Below, piece by piece: positions 1 to 6,633 of a stretch of DNA of 10,569 nt. The stretch's first letter is position 1. Each line of letters opens with the position of its first letter. Below the pieces are notes generated by a model. It searched no databases, had not been told where the DNA came from, and saw only the letters and a list, made by a program, of their open reading frames with translations. Where the stretch lies: the NCBI GenBank assembly GCA_904501815.1, contig CAJGCN010000042.1, positions 1-10,569 of the forward strand, in the 5' to 3' direction. Source of the stretch: an uncultured Clostridia bacterium. GTDB taxonomy: Bacteria > Bacillota > Clostridia > Christensenellales > Borkfalkiaceae. The position numbers and the translations under genes were made by a program.

Positions 1-144
1 ACCCAAACGCCACTTCATCAGCTTGTCGTAGTCCGGTTCGTCGCGCGTGGTGCGTTTTAGCTCGGGAATTCCGCTTGCCTGCGCAAACGCAATCCAAATC
101 TCAGGGACTAACACCCCTTCTAAATCTAAACATACGATATTCAT
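1..144 (-). CDS. thrH: ThrH-like HAD phosphatase (phosphoserine phosphatase / homoserine phosphotransferase), N-terminal part only
   Basis: The 48 codons present, read from the ATG at 144-142, begin MNIVCLDLEGVLVPEIWIAF and continue with a TTRDEPDYDKLMKWRL stretch. This matches the ThrH family start as I know it (ECLDLEGVLVPEIWI-type opening followed by TTRD-PDYD-LM). The DLEG segment is the HAD motif I, in which the first Asp (residue 7) is the phosphorylated nucleophile. ThrH enzymes dephosphorylate phosphoserine and can transfer the phosphate to homoserine, linking serine and threonine metabolism in the cytosol. An AAGGAAAG ribosome binding site lies just upstream. Only 55 bases separate it from the guaB stop with no convincing terminator between, so it is probably the last or a later gene of that transcript. 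The remaining three quarters or so of the protein lies outside the window, so motifs II-IV cannot be checked. Confidence 0.85.
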   Translation of the reverse strand, partial: MNIVCLDLEGVLVPEIWIAFAQASGIPELKRTTRDEPDYDKLMKWRLG

Positions 145-199
145 ATTTCTTTCCTTAACGGCAAACAGACGGCTTTACGCACCGTCCGTCGCCTTATAA

Positions 200-1657
200 T
201 TAGTGTTGAGAATAGTTGGGCGCTTCTTTGCTAATAGAAATATCGTGAGGGTGGCTTTCAATCAAGCTCGCGTTCGTGATGCGCACGAACTCAGAGTTCG
301 TTCTAAGTTCTTCCACCGTCGCCTTTCCGCAATAACCCATACCGGAGCGCAAACCGCCTTTCATTTGATAGATGATATCGGCAACCGATCCGCGATAAGG
401 CACTCTGCCTTCTACCCCTTCGGGAACGAATTTCTTCGTACCTTCTTGGAAATATCTATCGCTACTGCCCGCCGCCATTGCGCCAAGCGAGCCCATACCC
501 CTATATACCTTATAGCTTCTGCCTTGATACAATTCCACTTCGCCGGGACTTTCAAGCGTACCTGCCAAAAGCGAGCCAACCATAACGGCGCTACCGCCTG
601 CCGCAAGGGCTTTCACGATATCCCCGCTATATTTAATACCGCCGTCTGCGATAATTCTCTTGCCGAATTTATCCGCCGTTTCCGCACAGTCCATAATCGC
701 CGTAAGCTGGGGAACGCCGATCCCTGCAACAACGCGAGTCGTACAAATCGAACCTGGTCCGATACCGACTTTCACGACGTCTGCGCCCGCTTTAATCAAA
801 GCTTCGGTTGCGCCTGCCGTTGCCACGTTGCCTGCAATAATCGAAAGATTGGGGAATTTCGCTCTGATTTCTTCTACCTTTTTAATAACGCCTGCGGAAT
901 GTCCGTGCGCCGTGTCGATAGCGATAATGTCTACGCGAGCTTCTACGAGCGCTTGAATTCTATCCATCGTATTCGCCGCCGTGCCGACCGCCGCGCCGAC
1001 GAGTAATCTACCGTTTTCGTCGCGAGCCGAATTAGGATATTGAATAGATTTTTCAATATCTTTAATCGTAATTAAGCCTTTCAAATATCCGTTGCCGTCT
1101 ACGATAGGCAATTTTTCAATTCTGTGTTTGCCGAGTATGACTTTCGCTTCTTCCAAAGAAGTGCCTTCGGGCGCGGTCACCAAGCCTTCTTTCGTCATAA
1201 TATTCGAAATAGGCTGATTGTAATTGTTTTCAAAACGCAAATCGCGGTTGGTTAAAATACCCACGAGTTTGCCGTCCGTCGTCGTGATAGGCACGCCGCT
1301 GATACGGTATTTTTCCATCAGCGCAACCGCGTCTTTCACGAGATTGTCAGGATACAAGAAGAACGGGTCGGTAATAACGCCGTGTTCGCTGCGCTTTACT
1401 CTATCGACCTGCGCCGCCTGTTCTTCAATGGACATATTTTTATGGATAATCCCAAGCCCCCCTTCGCGAGCCATTGCGATCGCCATTCGGCTTTCCGTGA
1501 CGGTGTCCATTGCCGCGCTGATTAAGGGCAAGTTCAGTTTAATGTTTTTCGTAAGTTGCGTTCTCAAATCAACTTCGTGCGGCAACACGCTCGAAGCTTG
1601 CGGAATTAACAACACGTCGTCAAACGTTAAGCCTTCTTTTACAATTCTGCTACTCAT
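200..1657 (-). CDS. guaB: IMP dehydrogenase
   Basis: GuaB oxidises IMP to XMP with NAD+, the committed step of GMP synthesis. The 485-residue protein has the usual bacterial length and every landmark: the TFDDVLLIP opening (11-19), SAAMDTVTE (48-56), a regulatory pair of CBS domains (about 93-210), the catalytic loop GPGSICTTR (300-308) with the nucleophilic Cys305, the phosphate-binding DGGIKYSGD (338-346), GMGS (387-390) and the mobile flap containing Arg401-Tyr402. I chose the ATG at 1657 because it gives the family N-terminus and follows a good AGGAGAG ribosome binding site. An in-frame ATG at 1720 would add 21 residues with no IMPDH counterpart and overlaps the upstream stop as ATGA. The gene follows a small membrane protein gene with almost no gap and precedes thrH, so the three probably share the promoter at 2359-2387. 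Confidence 0.97.
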   Translation of the reverse strand: MSSRIVKEGLTFDDVLLIPQASSVLPHEVDLRTQLTKNIKLNLPLISAAMDTVTESRMAIAMAREGGLGIIHKNMSIEEQAAQVDRVKRSEHGVITDPFFLYPDNLVKDAVALMEKYRISGVPITTTDGKLVGILTNRDLRFENNYNQPISNIMTKEGLVTAPEGTSLEEAKVILGKHRIEKLPIVDGNGYLKGLITIKDIEKSIQYPNSARDENGRLLVGAAVGTAANTMDRIQALVEARVDIIAIDTAHGHSAGVIKKVEEIRAKFPNLSIIAGNVATAGATEALIKAGADVVKVGIGPGSICTTRVVAGIGVPQLTAIMDCAETADKFGKRIIADGGIKYSGDIVKALAAGGSAVMVGSLLAGTLESPGEVELYQGRSYKVYRGMGSLGAMAAGSSDRYFQEGTKKFVPEGVEGRVPYRGSVADIIYQMKGGLRSGMGYCGKATVEELRTNSEFVRITNASLIESHPHDISISKEAPNYSQH

Positions 1658-1716
1658 AGATTTCTTCTCTCCTACGTATTTATATAAAGTTTTATTATTT
1701 TTTACGATTGCTATTC

Positions 1717-2328
1717 TCATTTTATCCCCTGTTCTGCAAGCGAAATAGTGCGGTCGAGCACTTGCCCGTCTACGCCTGTTCCCGTTTTATCGAAAGTTTT
1801 TAAAACGTTTAAAATCTCTTGCACGGTCGTTTTATCCTGTTTTTGGAGCGCAACGTGCAATACCGCTGAAATCGGATTGCCTTCCACGAACGTTCCCCCG
1901 TTTAACTCCACCGCACGAGCGATAGCCTTTTCCGCTTTTCCTTTCTTATATTTTGCTACGCAAATCTGACCGTAAACGTAGCGACGGTACGAACCCGACT
2001 GTGCGTTAAAAGCTTCGTCCTTTTCTTCACAATACTCGCTAAATTTTTTATCCTTGATAAATTTTTCCCCGTAAACGTCTATTTCTTTAAAATCTTCGGC
2101 GACGATAGCGACTTCGGTGGCAAACGCTACGAAATAAATTTCGTCGCTTCTTTCATACGCCCGTTCTGCAAAATGCAAGCTTGCGTCTTCCATGCCGAGA
2201 TCGTAGGTAAATTTCATCATAGTAGACGGGAAAAAGATTGCCAAAGCGGAAAATAAAAGAAGGAATAACGCTGCGATTGCCGCAAGAGTGCTGAGTACGG
2301 CTTTTAAAATAATCTTATCGCCACGCAT
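1717..2328 (-). CDS. Unknown membrane-anchored protein, first gene of the guaB transcript
   Basis: I do not recognise this 203-residue protein. It starts with a short basic segment and one long hydrophobic helix (about residues 8-34, rich in Leu, Ala and Phe) that acts as a signal anchor or uncleaved signal peptide. The rest is soluble and largely helical, with A/E/K/Y-rich stretches such as LHFAERAYERSD and KGKAEKAIARAVELNGG. These resemble the helix pairs of TPR-type proteins without a clear repeat consensus. The topology predicts a short cytosolic tip and an extracytoplasmic helical domain. The start ATG at 2328 follows a strong GGAGGAGAAAGGA ribosome binding site and a promoter at 2359-2387. 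Its stop overlaps an in-frame upstream ATG of guaB by four bases, so the two are cotranscribed. Sharing a transcript does not show that it works in purine metabolism. Confidence 0.85.
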   Translation of the reverse strand: MRGDKIILKAVLSTLAAIAALFLLLFSALAIFFPSTMMKFTYDLGMEDASLHFAERAYERSDEIYFVAFATEVAIVAEDFKEIDVYGEKFIKDKKFSEYCEEKDEAFNAQSGSYRRYVYGQICVAKYKKGKAEKAIARAVELNGGTFVEGNPISAVLHVALQKQDKTTVQEILNVLKTFDKTGTGVDGQVLDRTISLAEQGIK

Positions 2329-2358
2329 TCCTTTCTCCTCCGTTTTGTATTATTACTT

Positions 2359-2387
2359 ATTTTACCACAAAGAAAATAAAAAAGCAA
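2359..2387 (-). promoter_or_regulatory. Sigma-A-type promoter for the membrane protein-guaB-thrH unit
   Basis: Read on the minus strand: TTGCTT (2387-2382), a 17-base spacer, then TAAAAT (2364-2359). The transcript would start about 2352, giving a leader of roughly 24 bases that contains the GGAGGAGAAAGGA site. No purine riboswitch or other long leader fits in that space. Confidence 0.75.
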
Positions 2388-2443
2388 GTATATGAACGAA
2401 AAATATTGGGTATGTTTCACATCTTTTTTTAATATATTATACT

Positions 2444-3148
2444 ATGGACGGATTTTTTTTCATTTTTCGCTCTCACAAAAGACACTTGAAAGCATTTTCA
2501 TTATTTTTCGTCTTGTTTTTTTTGCTCGTGTTCGTAGCGTTCGGCTCAGGTTGCCAAAAAGCCGTGAACTATTTCGACTACGTTTCCGAGCTTAGAAACA
2601 ATATTTTATTAGCTTCCGACGAAACTTTCTCTTTGCGCGTTCATTCGGTAGAACGGGAAATCCCTTATCTTGCCGACGGTATTCCCAAAGAAAAAACCAC
2701 TTTGACGGAAGTACGCTTAGATGCGGACGGGCAAAAAAGTCAATGCACGATTGAGTTTAGCTATAACGGCAAAACATACGGCGGGGAAGCTTCCTACGAC
2801 AACGTGAAATCGGAGTATTTTTATTCCTGTTCGCTAGATACGTCAAAAGCCAAAGAAATACTCTTTAAAATTCGTTTTGACGATACCGTGTGCGAGTTGA
2901 ACGCAAAATCCGTGCTCGACGAAAACGCTTTATCGCCGAAAAAAGTTCTTTCGCTCGTGCAAGTGGAAGAAAAGCAATTATTTTCCGCTTTAACGGATAA
3001 ATACGGGTTTAAAGGGGAAATCTATCTGCGCTTGCTTTATGAAGACGCGCCCTATTATTACGTTGGTATCGTCAGCCGTGAAAAGAAAACGGTAGCCTTT
3101 CTTTTAAACGCCAAAACGGGAAAAATTCTCGCAAGACGGGAAGCTTAA
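2444..3148 (+). CDS. Unknown exported protein, probable lipoprotein
   Basis: A 234-residue protein of unknown function. Residues 15-37 form an excellent signal peptide: a basic start, the hydrophobic run FSLFFVLFFLLVFVAF, and a Cys at residue 37 in the context FGSGC. That context is a weak but plausible lipobox, since the -3 residue is Gly rather than Leu or Val. The mature part is beta-rich and polar, with no Cys pair or catalytic motif I can name. The C-terminal segment YVGIVSREKKTVAFLLNAKTGKILARRE resembles the end of PepSY-like or other small beta-sheet domains, but I would not name a family. The translation start is uncertain. The ATG at 2444 has no ribosome binding site and touches a TATACT -10-like box. 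TTG at 2486 (residue 15) would give a textbook lipoprotein precursor but also lacks a good ribosome binding site. The gene stands alone and ends at a bidirectional terminator. Confidence 0.8.
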   Translation: MDGFFFIFRSHKRHLKAFSLFFVLFFLLVFVAFGSGCQKAVNYFDYVSELRNNILLASDETFSLRVHSVEREIPYLADGIPKEKTTLTEVRLDADGQKSQCTIEFSYNGKTYGGEASYDNVKSEYFYSCSLDTSKAKEILFKIRFDDTVCELNAKSVLDENALSPKKVLSLVQVEEKQLFSALTDKYGFKGEIYLRLLYEDAPYYYVGIVSREKKTVAFLLNAKTGKILARREA

Positions 3149-3153
3149 AAGCA

Positions 3154-3181
3154 AAAAGACGCTCCTTAAAAGGCGTCTTTT
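3154..3181. terminator. Bidirectional intrinsic terminator between convergent genes
   Basis: AAAAGACGC (3154-3162) and GCGTCTTTT (3173-3181) are exact complements around a 10-base loop. The A/T ends give a U-tract in either direction. The minus-strand dehydrogenase stop codon (3166-3168) lies inside the loop, so that gene is terminated immediately at its end. Confidence 0.85.
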
Positions 3182-3951
3182 CGTATTTTGCTCCAACGTT
3201 TTGCGATAAATTTCAATTTCAACGGCAAGGGTATCAGCTTCGTGCTAACGTTCATCACTTTATTCCAAAAGCCCGGTATTAGCTTGCGCTTATTTTTACG
3301 CACGGCGTTTAAACTTTTTTCAGCTACGCATTCGGGGGATTTTGCGGCTAACTTGCCCCAAAGCCCTTGCCCTTTTATTTGCTCTTTGATATCTTCCCGC
3401 GTAGGCATTGCGCCGGGCAAAACCGCCGTCACGCAAACCCCTTTTCCTTTCATTTCTTGGCGCAAAGACTGCGAAAAGGAAGTAAGCGCGCCTTTTAACG
3501 CGCTGTAAAGGGCAAAATACGGCATAGGATAAATGCCGGAAACGCTGGAAATATTGATAATTTCCAACCGTTCGGCTCTGCGGTCTATCGCAAAACGGCA
3601 AAGGGCAAGCACACTTTCAAAATTCACCCGGCATTGAAAGGAAATTTTCTCTTGCGTATATTCTTCAAACCCTTTTTGGATATCTGCGCCCGCCACGTTA
3701 ATCAAGCGCGAAAGCACTACTCCTTCCGCCGTCAATTTTTCTATCAACGCGTACCTGCTCCCGTCGCTTGCTAAATCGGCAGGATAAATTTTCACTTGCG
3801 CCGTAGGGTATAAAGCAAGAATTTCAGCGCGTAAAGCGGTTAATTTTTCTTCCGACCTGCCCGTAAGCAAAAGCGGGTCGCCCCCTTTTGCGCATGCAAA
3901 ACAAAACGCTCTGCCTAATCCCCCCGTTGCACCCGTAATCAAAGTATACAT
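3166..3951 (-). CDS. Short-chain dehydrogenase/reductase (classical SDR)
   Basis: A 261-residue NAD(P)-dependent oxidoreductase of the classical SDR superfamily; the substrate cannot be told from sequence. The Rossmann cofactor motif TGATGGLG is at 6-13. An Arg at 32 after the second strand (LLLTGRSEEKL) suggests NADP preference. Asp59 sits in the DLAS adenine-pocket motif, and NVAGA (85-89) replaces the usual NNAG. The catalytic set is Asn110, Ser136 (in INISSVSG), Tyr149 and Lys153 (YSALK). The PG motif is at 179-180. The C-terminus after about 225 is basic and hydrophobic (KLIPLPLKLKFIAKRW), as in several clostridial SDRs of this size, and may touch the membrane. The start follows an AAGGAG site at ideal distance, and only 9 bases separate it from the yggS stop, so the two form an operon. 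Confidence 0.92.
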   Translation of the reverse strand: MYTLITGATGGLGRAFCFACAKGGDPLLLTGRSEEKLTALRAEILALYPTAQVKIYPADLASDGSRYALIEKLTAEGVVLSRLINVAGADIQKGFEEYTQEKISFQCRVNFESVLALCRFAIDRRAERLEIINISSVSGIYPMPYFALYSALKGALTSFSQSLRQEMKGKGVCVTAVLPGAMPTREDIKEQIKGQGLWGKLAAKSPECVAEKSLNAVRKNKRKLIPGFWNKVMNVSTKLIPLPLKLKFIAKRWSKIRKDAF

Positions 3952-3960
3952 ATGCGCTCC

Positions 3961-4641
3961 TTAACTGGAATAATCGCGCGCGCCGAACAGCGTTGACCCG
4001 ACCCGTATCATATTACTGCCGTGCTCCACGCAAAGGCGGTAGTCCCCGCTCATTCCCATTGATAGATAATCGATATTTTCCTTTTGCGCTTTCGCCCAAT
4101 CGAATAAAGCGCGCATTTTATCGGTTAAATCCGCAAGAAGTTTTTTATCGGGAGAATCGGGAAGCATTGCCATAAACCCGCGAACGCGTAAACCTTCCGT
4201 AGCGGAAAGGCGCGCAAAAACTTCTTTCCCGTCGTCGTAGGCATATCCCCCTTTGCTTTCTTCTTCACCGATATTTATTTGAATAAGTACGTCGGAAATT
4301 AGTCCGTTTTTCAAAGATAACCTTGCGATTTCTTTTGCTAAATCTTCGCGGTCGCAAGAATGATACAGCTCGATTTTTCCGATTAAATACTTGACTTTAT
4401 TCGTTTGTAAATGCCCGATAAAATGTCTTGGACAAGCCTTTACCGCGTCGTTTTTATCACGAAACTCCTGCACTTTATTTTCGGCAATCGCATCTACGCC
4501 CCCGTCGATAGCGGCGTTAATCCTTTCGGGGGACTGCATTTTCGTTGCCGCGACGATACGGACTTTTTCCCCGAACGCGTTCCCGCAAGAAAGCTCGGCT
4601 TTTAATTTTTGTACGTTTTCATAAACGGTCGTTTGTTGCAT
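3961..4641 (-). CDS. yggS: YggS/PLPBP-family pyridoxal phosphate homeostasis protein
   Basis: YggS-family proteins bind PLP without known catalysis and keep vitamin B6 and amino-acid pools balanced in the cytosol. This 226-residue version has the PLP lysine in VAATKMQSPERI (Lys34), then AENKVQEF (a variant of GENRVQE), HFIGHLQTNKVK (73-84), the phosphate-contacting MGMSGDY, and the closing GSNMIRVGSTLFGAR. I set the start at 4641 because the ATG follows AGGAGA at 8 bases and matches the family N-terminus. A longer reading to 4704 is excluded because it would run through and beyond the -10 and -35 boxes. It is the first gene of a two-gene operon with the dehydrogenase. In many Bacillota yggS sits in the cell-division cluster near sepF, which is not the case here. 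Confidence 0.94.
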   Translation of the reverse strand: MQQTTVYENVQKLKAELSCGNAFGEKVRIVAATKMQSPERINAAIDGGVDAIAENKVQEFRDKNDAVKACPRHFIGHLQTNKVKYLIGKIELYHSCDREDLAKEIARLSLKNGLISDVLIQINIGEEESKGGYAYDDGKEVFARLSATEGLRVRGFMAMLPDSPDKKLLADLTDKMRALFDWAKAQKENIDYLSMGMSGDYRLCVEHGSNMIRVGSTLFGARDYSS

Positions 4642-4662
4642 AAGTATTTCTCCTACCTTATA

Positions 4663-4691
4663 AGTATAGCCGTTTAGGGCAAATTTGTCAA
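4663..4691 (-). promoter_or_regulatory. Promoter for yggS and the dehydrogenase
   Basis: On the minus strand: perfect TTGACA (4691-4686), 17 bases, then TATACT (4668-4663). Transcription would begin near 4656, about 15 bases before the start codon. This short leader fixes the yggS start at 4641. Confidence 0.85.
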
Positions 4692-4711
4692 CCGAACGGG
4701 ACAATTTATTC

Positions 4712-4744
4712 CAAGTTTAGTAAAAAACAGCGTTTTTTTACTTG
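4712..4744. repeat. Inverted repeat between the divergent yggS and lysR promoters
   Basis: AGTAAAAAAC (4719-4728) and GTTTTTTTACT (4732-4742) are complementary with one extra T, around a 3-base AGC centre. An outer CAAG (4712-4715) and CTTG (4741-4744) add a second layer of symmetry. The right arm runs into the -35 box of the lysR promoter, so it could be an operator, for example for autoregulation by the LysR protein. A simple AT-rich hairpin is the alternative. Confidence 0.5.
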
Positions 4745-4770
4745 CGAAAAGAAAAATAAAATGGTATAAT
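4742..4770 (+). promoter_or_regulatory. Promoter for the LysR-family gene
   Basis: TTGCGA (4742-4747), 17 bases, then perfect TATAAT (4765-4770). Transcription would start near 4777, about 36 bases before the ATG. The only ribosome-binding-like sequence (GGGGATAA, 4794-4801) is unusually far from the ATG, about 15 bases. Confidence 0.75.
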
Positions 4771-4812
4771 AGAATAAACAAATTCATTTAACGGGGATAA
4801 TTTATTTTTTCT

Positions 4813-5664
4813 ATGAATACCGAAGAATTAAAAACCTTTATCTTTCTTTCAAAAGTGAAAAACTTCACTCTTGCCGCTGAAAAGCTGTTTATTGCGCAAT
4901 CGACCGTCACGAACAGAATCAGCGAGCTTGAAAAAGAAGTCGGCAAAAAACTTTTTTCGCGCGGGTCAAAATCCGTTTCTTTAACGGAAGAAGGTCAAAT
5001 CTTTTTAAAATACGCTGAACGTATTTTAGAGCTTCAAGAAACGTCGGTTGCCGAAATGAACGCGGCTTCCGCGCATCAACGCAAATTCTCTATCGGCGCG
5101 ATTAACGCCACTTACGAAGTATACGTTAAACCCTTAATCGATCAATGCATGGAAGGAAACAGCGAAACTTCCGTGAAGGTGATGTTGGGACACTCTTTAG
5201 ACCTTATCCAACAGCTTCAAGACAACGTGTTGGATATGGTATTCTCGGCAATTCCGCTTAAAAAACTCGGATATTCTTGCGAAGTGTTCGATACCGACCG
5301 TATCGCGCTCGTATGCGCCAAAGGCAAAAACGAATACCCCGAAGGTTTGCTCAAAGAACAGCTTTGCCGAATCCCCTATCTTATGTGCGACTTAACTTTA
5401 AGCGAAGCGGGTGTATTTATTCGGTCTATGTTCCCGAAGAACCACGTGTTTAAGTTAGAAGTGGACAACACTTCCAAATTATATCCTTACTTAGAACGCG
5501 GACTTGGCTATGCTTTCCTGCCCTATAAATTCGTACAACCCCTTTTAGACAGCGGAAAGTTAGAAGAAGTTTCGCTCAAAGATTTCGAAGCGCCTATGAT
5601 TAACACTTATTTAATTTACCGTCAAGGCTACGACGTGAGCAAATTCGTAGAAAATAAATTCTAA
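4813..5664 (+). CDS. LysR-family transcriptional regulator
   Basis: A 283-residue DNA-binding regulator. Residues 1-60 are the canonical LysR winged helix-turn-helix: MNTEELKTFIFLSKVKNFTL, then AAEKLFIAQSTVTNRISELE and GKKLFSRGSKSVSLTEEG. Residues about 90-283 form the two-lobed periplasmic-binding-protein-like effector domain, with FSIGAINATYEVYV at the usual start of lobe 1. The effector is unknown. LysR proteins usually control a divergent neighbour and themselves; here that neighbour is the yggS-dehydrogenase operon, and a dyad lies between the two promoters. The N-terminus fits the family exactly although the ribosome binding site is weak and distant. The C-terminus is slightly shorter than the typical 290-300. 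The gene ends 18 bases before a bidirectional terminator. Confidence 0.93.
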   Translation: MNTEELKTFIFLSKVKNFTLAAEKLFIAQSTVTNRISELEKEVGKKLFSRGSKSVSLTEEGQIFLKYAERILELQETSVAEMNAASAHQRKFSIGAINATYEVYVKPLIDQCMEGNSETSVKVMLGHSLDLIQQLQDNVLDMVFSAIPLKKLGYSCEVFDTDRIALVCAKGKNEYPEGLLKEQLCRIPYLMCDLTLSEAGVFIRSMFPKNHVFKLEVDNTSKLYPYLERGLGYAFLPYKFVQPLLDSGKLEEVSLKDFEAPMINTYLIYRQGYDVSKFVENKF

Positions 5665-5682
5665 ACAGACTTATAAAAAATC

Positions 5683-5710
5683 AGCCGTTCCCGTTTGGGA
5701 GCGGCTTTTT
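5683..5710. terminator. Bidirectional intrinsic terminator between lysR and the ABC permease gene
   Basis: AGCCGTTCCC (5683-5692) pairs with GGGAGCGGCT (5697-5706), one G-U wobble in the plus-strand transcript, around a GTTT loop. TTTT follows on the plus strand and ATTTTTT on the minus strand, so it can end both convergent transcripts. Confidence 0.9.
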
Positions 5711-5712
5711 CG

Positions 5713-6633
5713 TTATTTTGCATTTTTCCGTTCTTTTAATACGTTTAAGAGAATATACAATCCTACTAACGCAACCACCGACAGGGCAAGAATTGCATAC
5801 ATCACCCCTTGCGGTACGCTTGCGCCGAAACAGTAGATATTGCAATCGACGGTATCTCTTATCCCCGCAATTGATTCGGGCGGAAACCCGAGCGAATTCA
5901 TTTCTCGAAGTACGCCGTTTAACGCGTGATTTCTAAGCAACGCCGTACCGTACGTACCGGGCAAAAAGGCAACCGTATTGCGAAGCCAACCGCCGAACTG
6001 TGAAATAGGCATATACGCTCCGCAAATAAAGCCGTAGCCCGACGAAACGATAGACCCGACGGCAGAAATTTGCCCTTGCGAGCTTAAAAAGAAATTGATT
6101 ACCGACGACAGCGCCGTACCGAACGCAGACACTAAAAACACGTCGAGAAGCAAAAGACAAATATCCCCTACGCTCATATACCACCCGCAAATAGCAATAT
6201 ACGCTAAACCTGCAAGCGTAGCGACTAAGCTGACGGCAAGGGTCGTGAGCGTCGTAGAAAGATAATATCCCAAAGCAAGCGTAGAATTTTTCACGGGCGA
6301 CACGGTTAAATCGCTTCGCGTTCCCAACGCTTTGTCTTGCACCATGAGCATATTCGCGCAAAAAGAAACGGTCACGCAACACACGGCTAACAGCGACGAG
6401 AGCAACTGTCCGCCGACCATACCGTTTAACAGTTTGTCAGATACGGTTATCCCTTCGGGCATTGCCTGCAAAAAACTGTCTTTATATACGTTTGCTAAAA
6501 AGGTAGCGTACAGCACGAGCAAAATCAAAGGTGTGATGAGCGAAGTGAAGAAAATTCCTTTATCTTTAAAAAACATTTTGGAATTACGTTTTATAAGCGC
6601 GCCGAGCGTTTTCCATTCTATCTTATTTCGCAT
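5713..6633 (-). CDS. ABC-2 type exporter permease
   Basis: A 306-residue integral membrane protein forming the channel half of an ABC exporter with the ATPase encoded just upstream. It has a cytosolic amphipathic start (WKTLGALIKRNSKMFFKDKG) followed by about six hydrophobic segments: near 27-48, 74-98, 120-148, 155-180, 188-215 and 278-300. The segment DKALGTRSDLTVSPVKNSTLALGYYLS has the pattern of the coupling region of ABC2_membrane (DrrB/NodJ-like) permeases, and GAYMPISQFGGWLRNTVAFLPGTYGTALLR is the characteristic ABC-2 signature loop before the last helix. Substrate is not predictable; drug or peptide efflux is the usual role. The start ATG overlaps the ATPase gene by 11 bases, with an AAGGGA ribosome binding site inside that gene, indicating translational coupling. 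Confidence 0.93.
   Translation of the reverse strand: MRNKIEWKTLGALIKRNSKMFFKDKGIFFTSLITPLILLVLYATFLANVYKDSFLQAMPEGITVSDKLLNGMVGGQLLSSLLAVCCVTVSFCANMLMVQDKALGTRSDLTVSPVKNSTLALGYYLSTTLTTLAVSLVATLAGLAYIAICGWYMSVGDICLLLLDVFLVSAFGTALSSVINFFLSSQGQISAVGSIVSSGYGFICGAYMPISQFGGWLRNTVAFLPGTYGTALLRNHALNGVLREMNSLGFPPESIAGIRDTVDCNIYCFGASVPQGVMYAILALSVVALVGLYILLNVLKERKNAK

Noticed and set aside
150..199. Small inverted repeat GACGG/CCGTC after guaB as a terminator
   Set aside because: Only five base pairs with a long loop and no T-run in the direction of transcription, so it is unlikely to separate guaB from thrH.
203..1006. A 267-codon plus-strand frame opposite guaB
   Set aside because: It is the shadow of guaB. 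The protein is Arg/Cys/His-rich with no family features, while the opposite strand is an unambiguous IMP dehydrogenase.
5933..6382. A 149-codon minus-strand frame inside the permease gene
   Set aside because: Same strand but a different frame from a clear ABC-2 permease. It is Arg/Tyr-rich, has no ribosome binding site and looks like a frame shadow.
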